A stretch of 39,242 nt of DNA from Ruminococcus sp. AF41-9 (GTDB lineage: Bacteria; Bacillota; Clostridia; Lachnospirales; Lachnospiraceae): contig NZ_QUDO01000037.1 in assembly GCF_003477525.1 (NCBI RefSeq), positions 1 to 39,242 of the forward strand, written 5' to 3'. Shown here piece after piece: positions 33,323 through 39,242 of the stretch. How positions within the stretch are numbered: the first letter of the stretch is position 1; each line of letters begins with the position of its first letter. The translations under genes were made by a program, and so were the position numbers. The notes below the pieces were generated by a model. It was not told the DNA's origin and made no database searches. It was given only the letters and a program-made list of their open reading frames with translations.

Positions 33323-35062
33323 ATGAAACATTCCGAAGAACTGCGTCAGCAGCTTCATTCCATACACCGCAGAAGTTATCCTGCATATAAAGATCTGAAA
33401 GGTCAGTATTCCTTTGGAAACTATATCCTTTCCATCGATCATGTCCAGGGAGATCCTTTCGCATCTCCTTCCCACATCAGTGTCCGTATCGCTCACAAAG
33501 ATGCTGCATTTCCACAGGAATACTATAAGGATACACTTTCCCGCACCACTTTATGCGATTATCTCACACGCCAGTTTGAAAAACAGATCAATGCCTATAC
33601 TTTCCGCGCAAAGGGCTCCGGAAAAAGCGGCCTGATCTCTGTCAGCCACTGCGGGCAGGAAGTCCTCGCCCGAACTGCCTGCGAAATCAGCGAAAACGGA
33701 ATCAATGCCAGATTTTTTATCGGCTTCCCTGCAAACGGCCGCACCATCAATGCCTTTGAGCTGGAAAAAATCCTCTTTGAATTTCTTCCGGTCTGTGTCC
33801 GCAATGCATTCTTTTATTCCAGCCAGAACGCCCGTGACCTGAAATCCTTTATGGAACTTGCCTGGGACCAGGAATTTATCCGTCAGGAACTGAAAAAGAG
33901 AGAGCTCTGCGCATTTGTGGCAGACGGCTCCATTCTTCCCAGGGAAAGCGGCATTTCCTCCCGTCCCATGAAGGATTCGATTCCTTTTACCTCACCGGAA
34001 TCTCTGAAAATTTCCCTGAATCTTCCTAATCATGGAACCATCACAGGAATGGGAATCGCTCAGGGAATCACCCTTATCGTGGGCGGCGGTTATCATGGCA
34101 AATCAACTCTGCTGAACGCACTGGAACTGGGCGTCTATAACCATATCCCCGGCGATGGACGCGAATATGTCATCACAGACAACACAGCCGTCAAACTTCG
34201 TTCTGAAGACGGACGATTTATCAAAGACGTGGATATCTCCCTTTTTATCAACGATCTGCCAAATAAAAAAGATACCCGTTGTTTCTCTACGCTGGATGCC
34301 AGCGGAAGTACCTCCCAGGCAGCCGGAATTGTAGAAAGTATGGAAGCCGGAAGCCATCTGTTTCTTCTGGATGAAGATACCTCTGCTACCAACTTTATGG
34401 TACGGGACGCTTTTATGCAGCAGGTGATCCGACGTGAAAAAGAACCGATCACTCCATTTCTGGAACGCGCCCGGGATCTTTACGAAAAAGCAGGGATTTC
34501 CACGATTCTTGTTGCCGGAAGTTCCGGAGCATTTTTCCATATCGCAGATACGATCATTCAGATGGATAATTATGTTCCCAGAGATATCACAGCCCCAACC
34601 AAAGAATTATGCAGGCAATATCCTCTGTCTCCGGTTTCTGCTCCTGCATTTGAAATGCCGCACAGCAGACGTATTATGACAAAATCCATCTCCGATGCTT
34701 CCGGCAGACACGGACGCCCGGACAGAAAACATTCTGCCGAACACCCGGAACACAAAAACCTGAAAACAAAAGTTTCCAAAACAGACGGATTTACTCTTGG
34801 CAAACAGGAGATTGATCTTCGATATACCGAACAACTCATAGACACGGAACAGACCGCCGCTCTCAGCCTTCTGCTGAAATATGCAGTAGAACACCTGATT
34901 GACGGCAAACGTACTCTGTCCGAAGTTGTAGAATTGCTCCACAACAGACTCAGACAGCAGGGACTCTCCTTCCTGTCCGGAAACAGCGAAATCGCCTGCG
35001 GCTACGCCTTGCCAAGGCTCCAGGAAATTTACGCCTGCTTCAACCGCTACAGACGTCCCTGA
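33323..35062 (+). CDS. Predicted ATPase of the ABC class
   Basis: 579 residues; TGGAGG lies ~11 bases upstream of the ATG. The N-terminal ~220 residues (LKGQYSFGNYILSIDHVQGDPFASPS) and the core with the P-loop GGGYHGKSTLL (about residue 255), the acidic Walker-B-like LFLLDEDTSATNFM (~350) and ISTILVAGSSGAFF agree with the single-polypeptide 'predicted ABC-class ATPase' family (PF09818). It has no membrane segment, so it is not a transporter; the function of the family is not known. The C-terminal ~100 residues have a charged linker (GRHGRPDRKHSAEH) and a helical end. Single gene, followed by a probable terminator. Confidence 0.85.
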   Translation: MKHSEELRQQLHSIHRRSYPAYKDLKGQYSFGNYILSIDHVQGDPFASPSHISVRIAHKDAAFPQEYYKDTLSRTTLCDYLTRQFEKQINAYTFRAKGSGKSGLISVSHCGQEVLARTACEISENGINARFFIGFPANGRTINAFELEKILFEFLPVCVRNAFFYSSQNARDLKSFMELAWDQEFIRQELKKRELCAFVADGSILPRESGISSRPMKDSIPFTSPESLKISLNLPNHGTITGMGIAQGITLIVGGGYHGKSTLLNALELGVYNHIPGDGREYVITDNTAVKLRSEDGRFIKDVDISLFINDLPNKKDTRCFSTLDASGSTSQAAGIVESMEAGSHLFLLDEDTSATNFMVRDAFMQQVIRREKEPITPFLERARDLYEKAGISTILVAGSSGAFFHIADTIIQMDNYVPRDITAPTKELCRQYPLSPVSAPAFEMPHSRRIMTKSISDASGRHGRPDRKHSAEHPEHKNLKTKVSKTDGFTLGKQEIDLRYTEQLIDTEQTAALSLLLKYAVEHLIDGKRTLSEVVELLHNRLRQQGLSFLSGNSEIACGYALPRLQEIYACFNRYRRP

Positions 35063-35113
35063 TATCCCCCGCGGGGAAAACCGGCCAATCATATAGTTTG
35101 TCAGAAAAATAAA

Positions 35114-35153
35114 ACCACCGCCTGCCCGACGATCTTGCCGGAGAAGCGGTGGT
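35114..35153 (+). terminator. Probable terminator after the ABC-class ATPase gene
   Basis: ACCACCGC (35114-35121) and GCGGTGGT (35146-35153) pair over a 24-base GC-rich loop, followed by CTACTGTTCATTTT. The T run is delayed, so strength is uncertain. Confidence 0.5.
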
Positions 35154-35376
35154 CTACTGTTCATTTTACACTTTTAGGGAAAGGAAAGATTTTCTCTTAA
35201 GGTTTGTCGCTCCCTTAAGATGTAATTATCATACCGCATAAATGTGAGGGAACTTTGTACAATTTCTAATAAATTTATAAAATTTCTAAAAAACTCATAA
35301 CCTTATGTTTTCATCCGCTTCTATATCGTTTATAATAGAACATATGTAAAACATACCGTGGAAATGAGGAAGTAAA

Positions 35377-36093
35377 ATGTTTAGAAAAATAGATAAAACC
35401 AGTACCTTTAATGATGTTCTGAAACAGATCATAGAAAAAATACAGACCGGCGAACTCCAGCCCGGGGATGCACTTCCTGCGGAACGTATCCTTGCAGAAG
35501 AATTTGGAATCTCCAGACCAGCCTTAAGAGAAGTTTTAAAAGCGCTCTCACTTCTCGGCATCACAGTCAGCGTTCACGGAGGTGCAAACTATATTGCAAC
35601 GGATCTCCGCAACTGCCTGACGGAACCACTGTCTATCCTCTTTCAGATGTATAACAGCAAAATTCAGGATGCCTTGCAGCTTCGTGGTGCCCTGGAAAGC
35701 AAAGCAGCATTTCTGGCAGCCCAGAACTGTACCCCTCTGGATGCCGCTGAACTCCAGCTTATTATCGCCAGACTTGACAGCACTCAGGACGAAAGCATCC
35801 GCGGTGATCTGGACCGTGACCTTCATTTAAAAATTGCCCAGATTTCTGCCAATCCTCTGATCCTCAGCGTTCTGAACGCCTCTGCTCAGCTCACAGAAAA
35901 CATGATCACAGGCATCCGTTCTCATTTTATGCAGAAAAACGACGATTCCCCGGAAATCGACTCCCAGCATACCCGTCTCGTTCACGCTATCACAGAGAAA
36001 GACGCACCACTTGCAGAAAAAATTATGAATGAACATATGCATACGATCGAACGGCTGCTGAATGAAATTACAGATACCATATTTGCAGAATAA
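35377..36093 (+). CDS. FadR/GntR family transcriptional regulator
   Basis: 238 residues; ATGAGGAAG lies seven bases upstream of the ATG. The N-terminal winged helix (residues ~10-75: LKQIIEKIQTGELQPGDALP, LAEEFGISRPALREVLKALS, GITVSVHGGANYI) is followed by an all-helical FCD ligand-binding domain, with conserved metal-binding positions at D-x-x-H (DLDRDLHLKIAQIS) and later His residues (HTRLVHAI, NEHMHTIER). FCD regulators sense organic acids or sugar acids. No adjacent metabolic operon is present, so its target is unknown; it may act at its own promoter or elsewhere. Confidence 0.9.
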   Translation: MFRKIDKTSTFNDVLKQIIEKIQTGELQPGDALPAERILAEEFGISRPALREVLKALSLLGITVSVHGGANYIATDLRNCLTEPLSILFQMYNSKIQDALQLRGALESKAAFLAAQNCTPLDAAELQLIIARLDSTQDESIRGDLDRDLHLKIAQISANPLILSVLNASAQLTENMITGIRSHFMQKNDDSPEIDSQHTRLVHAITEKDAPLAEKIMNEHMHTIERLLNEITDTIFAE

Positions 36094-36115
36094 TAACAGA
36101 TTTTTTTACCTTTTT

Positions 36116-36274
36116 AACCAAATCAAGTAAGTCCCCTGCTTCAATTGCGAAAAGCAATAAGCAGTGGGTGGGGACTTGCTTGTATCAGGAGGCGTGCAAG
36201 CGCCTTCTGATAAACTGCGGAGCAGTTATTTGGTTATGAGCAAGTAGCAAAGCGGATTGCGAATATCCGCTTGA
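36116..36274 (-). repeat. 159-bp four-hairpin repeat, copy B
   Basis: Reverse complement of 12429-12587 with about three mismatches. It lies directly downstream of the FadR-type gene (23 bases after its stop) and upstream of the minus-strand gene's end, so its hairpins could also end transcription. Confidence 0.85.
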
Positions 36275-36339
36275 CTCAGCCATATTCTATATCCCGATCC
36301 CATACATAGCCTTATTCTGGCTATGAAAATATCAAAGCT

Positions 36340-36624
36340 TCATATAGAATATGGCTGGCTCTCTTTCTGAAATATTTCACACATCAGCTTTGCCCCTGTC
36401 TTAAATCCTGTGCAAAAGCTTTCTTCCAGTTCCTGTGGCATAATCTCCAGTTGTATATCCATCAACTTCTCCAGCTCTTCTGCAAGTTCCGGCGACAGTT
36501 TCCCGCGAAGCATTTTATAACGTTCATATGCCTCTTTCTTTTTCTCTTTACAATGGACAGTAACAGGAATACCTGCATTTCCATTCAAATACATATCATA
36601 CAAACCTTCAATTATGCTTTTCAT
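36340..36624 (-). CDS. Small DUF6809-like protein
   Basis: 94 residues from the ATG at 36622-36624, with GGGAG five bases upstream; a start 12 bases earlier is less well placed. The sequence (MKSIIEGLYDMYLNGNAGIP, then LRGKLSPELAEELEKLMDIQ and EESFCTGFKTGAKLMCEIFQ) is a small helical protein of the type common in Lachnospiraceae genomes next to mobile or phage-like DNA; I recall it as DUF6809, with moderate certainty. No catalytic motif. It lies near a repeat and has no clear operon partners. Confidence 0.72.
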   Translation of the reverse strand: MKSIIEGLYDMYLNGNAGIPVTVHCKEKKKEAYERYKMLRGKLSPELAEELEKLMDIQLEIMPQELEESFCTGFKTGAKLMCEIFQKESQPYSI

Positions 36625-36844
36625 ATTCACTCCCATTCTCCAGTTACTCTCTTTTTATTGTATATTAAACGGACAAAAAATCATCCACTACGCAAAGTAT
36701 CTTTATACCGGATAGAATCTCTCATTAATATTATGTAACACTTTTTATTATTTCATAATTACAATATGTATTTGTATTATAATTTTGTGGTATATCAATG
36801 TCAATCCCGTGTAATTATACTTTATATTACAGGGAGGTACGATT

Positions 36845-37057
36845 ATGACAAAAGACTTTATTGTTCGTCCAAAACACACAGACAGAAAAGAAGATAAATC
36901 TGTTACCATGACTATCCGTCTCGAACGGGAGCTTCAGGAAGAATATGATAAATTATCAGCCAGAAGCGGACGCTCACGCAACGAACTGATGTGTATGGCA
37001 CTTAAATATGCTCTGGATAATCTTAAGTTTGTTGATAAAGAACCAACTGATAAATAA
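36845..37057 (+). CDS. Ribbon-helix-helix DNA-binding protein
   Basis: 70 residues; AGGGAGG lies seven bases before the ATG. After a charged N-terminus, VTMTIRLERELQEEYDKLSA and SGRSRNELMCMALKYALDN form the strand-helix-turn-helix of Arc/CopG-type dimeric DNA-binding proteins, with Thr-Met-Thr-Arg positions in the strand facing DNA. There is no toxin gene beside it, so it is probably a small free regulator rather than an antitoxin. An AT-rich 100-base stretch upstream likely holds its promoter. Confidence 0.82.
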   Translation: MTKDFIVRPKHTDRKEDKSVTMTIRLERELQEEYDKLSARSGRSRNELMCMALKYALDNLKFVDKEPTDK

Positions 37058-37342
37058 TTCGATTATAAGTATTTTCTTCCAACTATAAATGCTATAAATA
37101 AATATCTGAACAAATGAATGTTTTCTCACATATTGCACAAAATAATGTTATAATTGACGAACTGATTGTAACAGTTGTACAATTACTGTAACGAAAACGT
37201 AGAAAGTCCAACGGCTCATCTACCGCTTCATTCCATACTCTTCAATCTCTGAAAGAGTACACAAGTAACCTGAATCTATTTTTAATCAGCTTTTTATAAA
37301 TATCGTCATTTTGTCGTTATTTTATGCAAGGGGGAGTTTTTT

Positions 37343-37555
37343 ATGCATTCATTGTCAAAATCCAGCCAGGGCGGCACTTACACTATTAAATGGATGTTTG
37401 GATTACCGGAAGTTTTAAAAACCATGCACGACATGGATATCCACGAAGGCAGTACCATTCGAGTTCTTCAGAAATTCAACGATTCTCTGATCATCTCCGC
37501 TTCCAACCGTAAAATCGTTCTCGGAAACGAAGTTGCTGACAGAATACAGGTTTAA
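37343..37555 (+). CDS. FeoA-domain protein
   Basis: 70 residues; AAGGGGGAG lies eight bases before the ATG. The pattern YTIKWMFGLPEVLKTMHDMD, then IHEGSTIRVLQKFNDSLIIS and ending NRKIVLGNEVADRIQV, is that of the small SH3-like FeoA domain, normally a cytoplasmic partner of the ferrous iron transporter FeoB. No feoB is nearby, so this copy may be an orphan with another role, for example metal-responsive control. It is followed by a strong terminator 20 bases after its stop. The 285 bases upstream hold no gene. Confidence 0.8.
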   Translation: MHSLSKSSQGGTYTIKWMFGLPEVLKTMHDMDIHEGSTIRVLQKFNDSLIISASNRKIVLGNEVADRIQV

Positions 37556-37574
37556 TTCTACTGAAATCAATCCA

Positions 37575-37617
37575 AAAGGACCTGGAAGTTTTATTAATAA
37601 GCTTCCAGGTCCTTTTT
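37575..37617 (+). terminator. Terminator after the FeoA-domain gene
   Basis: AAAGGACCTGGAAG (37575-37588) and CTTCCAGGTCCTTT (37602-37615) form a perfect 14-bp stem with AT-rich loop, running into a T tract. Confidence 0.93.
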
Positions 37618-37692
37618 GGCATTACTGCTATAAATCAGATACAATATTCTTTTATATAATCCGCCAAAAACGAATATTCTTTTCCTAATATA

Positions 37693-38321
37693 TTATTCAG
37701 CCTTATAATATCCATACTGCTTTGCAAGCTTAACCTTTCCATTTTTCGTCTTCGTTAAACCAATTACCTTAATTTCATCACCTGGCTGCCACTGCTCATC
37801 CCTCTTGATTTTACTTTAATATTGTCATTATTTTGATCTGTAAAAATCAAGTAGGATTTTGATACTTTATTTACCTTACCTTCTAACAAGTTTACTTTTT
37901 CCTGACTTACAACAGTCCATGGATCGTCTGGCTGTTCCTTGTTATATTTGTATACAGTTGGCATACTTCCACTGAAAAGAAGAATTGTATATGGATTATC
38001 AACGTCTTCTTTTATTGACTGATTATCCACATAAATATTTCCCGGATTTACTCCCTCCATCTCATCTGGAGCATCAGCAATATCAACAGTTCCATCACTG
38101 ACTGTATGATCAGGTTCAACATAATCATCTACTTCGTCTACTTCGTAAAATTCATGATTTTCTTTGTCGTAACCATAATAAGCAGTTTCCTGAGTTTCGA
38201 AATCATAGTGAAGAATATATCCATCATTCGGATCATCCTGAGCATAGCATGCAGATGAAATCATCAGGGCACTTATAGTCAACCCTACAACTACTTTAAT
38301 TTTTTTATGTTGTCTCAACAT
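37693..38321 (-). pseudogene. Secreted protein of unknown function, split by a one-base frameshift
   Basis: The ATG at 38321 is followed by a signal peptide (KKIKVVVGLTISALMISSACYA), then an acidic Asp/Glu/Tyr-rich region (HEFYEVDEVDDYVEP) and a folded C-terminal part (DPWTVVSQEKVNLLEGKVNK, SYLIFTDQN). The frame stops at 37764 after nonsense residues, while the next frame reads DEQWQPGDEIKVIGLTKTKN and on to KLAKQYGYYKAE with a stop at 37693. One base near 37799-37803 (CCCC read as CCC) would restore a 209-residue protein with an OB-like end. No family recognised. It is divergent from a BlaI-type repressor and may be its target. Confidence 0.78.
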
Positions 38322-38480
38322 AAAACCACCTCTTTCTGAATTTGACAGTCTGGTCAGGCGGATAAAATCATCCGCTCCATTACTTGATTCGGTTAAAATA
38401 TTCCTTTCGCTGCAAAAACCTGATAGTACTACTTTTATACTTGTTTTCTGTTTGGTTATAGAATATCATTATTCTACAAC

Positions 38481-38548
38481 GATGTCAATAAAATATTCTA
38501 CATATATGTAATATATTTATTGACATCTCATATACGTTTATATACTAT
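38481..38548. promoter_or_regulatory. Divergent promoters with symmetric operator (BlaI/MecI-type)
   Basis: GATGTCAATAAA (38481-38492) and TTTATTGACATC (38516-38527) form a perfect 12-bp inverted repeat. Each arm holds a -35 box TTGACA, one per strand: plus 38520-38525 with TACTAT (38543-38548) after 17 bases; minus 38488-38483 with TATTCT (38465-38460). At the centre TACATATATGTA (38499-38510) resembles the TACA/TGTA operators of BlaI and MecI. One bound repressor could shut both promoters. Confidence 0.72.
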
Positions 38549-38584
38549 ATTTATATAAAAACATTAATTGACTGGAGGAATTTT

Positions 38585-39052
38585 ATGAGTGATACATACT
38601 ATGGTCTATCGAAAATGGAATATAATCTAATGAAATATTTTTGGAACAACAATGGTCCTGTTTCATTTTCCGAAGTAGAAAAATATTGCAATACAGAATT
38701 ACATTATAATTGGGCTCAACCAACTTTACATACTTACCTAACTCGTCTTACCAAAAAAGGAATTCTTCATTCGGAAGGAAAGGGCTATAAATGTAAACGT
38801 TCCTATTATCCCGAACTTACGGAACAGGAATTAGCACATAAATATGCTACAGATTTTGTAGATAATACTTTCAATGGTTCTATTTCAGATCTGCTGGTTT
38901 CATTAACATACAATACAAAATTGTCAGAGTCAGATATTGAAGAACTGAAAAATATTATTAACAAAAATACTTGCGAAAAAAGGATTAATACTCTGCCAAG
39001 AATGAGGTGTGGATTGTCAACTACCCATCACCTAAAGGTAATGGGCTTGTAA
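38585..39052 (+). CDS. BlaI/MecI/CopY family transcriptional repressor
   Basis: 155 residues; TGGAGG lies eight bases before the ATG. A winged helix (KMEYNLMKYFWNNNGPVSFS, then NWAQPTLHTYLTRLTKKGIL, HSEGKGYKCKRSYYP) is followed by the typical C-terminal dimer helix (ELAHKYATDFVDNTFNGSIS, LSESDIEELKNIINK). Members of the family usually end about there (~125-130 residues). The last ~25 residues (CEKRINTLPRMRCGLSTTHH and on) look foreign and run into a hairpin at 39024-39045, so the natural end may be displaced by an insertion. It probably represses itself and the divergent secreted-protein gene. Confidence 0.83.
   Translation: MSDTYYGLSKMEYNLMKYFWNNNGPVSFSEVEKYCNTELHYNWAQPTLHTYLTRLTKKGILHSEGKGYKCKRSYYPELTEQELAHKYATDFVDNTFNGSISDLLVSLTYNTKLSESDIEELKNIINKNTCEKRINTLPRMRCGLSTTHHLKVMGL
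39024..39045. other. Hairpin that may mark the end of an inserted element
   Basis: CCCAT-C-ACCT pairs with AGGT-A-ATGGG with a tight AA-type loop and one internal mismatch. Short imperfect hairpins of this kind occur at the ends of IS200/IS605 elements. The sequence from here to the window end (39053-39242) holds no gene that I can see. The assignment is tentative. Confidence 0.4.
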
Positions 39053-39242
39053 CTGCCCAGTCGTAGTAACGGCTTACGCCTCCGACCTTTTATCCCCAAT
39101 AGCCATTGCTGCCTAAAGTGGCGTTACATCACAGGGTGGTTGACAGCACCCTTTACAGACAAGATATACTCATCTGTAACTGTATCAGGTACTAAACTTC
39201 CCATGCTATACAGTAGGAATTTTATTACGGGTAAGATTTTAC

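Overview
The window looks like chromosome from a gut Firmicute of the family Lachnospiraceae, probably Blautia or a near relative. This is an inference from gene content: folate-dependent formate metabolism, an isomerase/DUF4867/xylulokinase sugar operon, a DUF5107/MoxR/VWA operon and strong AGGAGG ribosome binding sites. No database search was possible.

Layout. 1-375 is the 3' end of formate-tetrahydrofolate ligase. 590-5495 (minus) is a sugar operon: AraC regulator, DUF4867 protein, L-fucose isomerase-like protein, xylulokinase. 5709-12347 (minus) carries a YqeY protein and a four-gene operon (leucine-rich-repeat protein, VWA protein, MoxR ATPase, DUF5107 protein). 12727-14787 (minus) has a metallophosphoesterase and a MATE exporter. 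15314-16345 is DAHP synthase.

The centrepiece is 16538-27040, a ~10.5 kb element bounded by perfect 85-bp direct repeats that include the 3' part of tRNA-Arg(ACG). It reads as an integrated filamentous phage (inovirus-like) of a Gram-positive host. In order it holds a small membrane protein, a divergent XRE repressor, three small early genes (two are paralogues), ~560 bp of consecutive hairpins, a small protein that may be the ssDNA-binding protein, a block of very small single-span membrane proteins including an unlisted 38-residue one, a major-coat-like protein with signal peptide, a terminator, a 651-residue adsorption-type protein with a C-terminal part resembling pIII plus pVI, a short Zot/pI ATPase, a protein of unknown function, a Rep_trans-type rolling-circle initiator and a tyrosine integrase abutting attR. 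No secretin gene is present, as expected for a host without an outer membrane. A consensus promoter (TTGACA-N17-TATAAT) has a palindromic operator filling its spacer; the same operator motif recurs twice, once inside the repressor gene.

Right of the tRNA: an ABC exporter operon (permease, membrane fusion protein, ATPase; minus), M18 aminopeptidase (minus), a predicted ABC-class ATPase, a FadR-type regulator, several small genes (DUF6809-like, ribbon-helix-helix, FeoA domain), and a BlaI/MecI-type repressor divergent from a secreted protein.

Four otherwise intact genes (DUF5107, membrane fusion protein, ABC ATPase, secreted protein) are each broken by one missing G/C base. This pattern suggests sequence errors rather than four true pseudogenes. 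Three kinds of intergenic repeat are visible: a 159-bp four-hairpin element (two full inverted copies and one partial copy) and two different fold-back elements with terminal inverted repeats.
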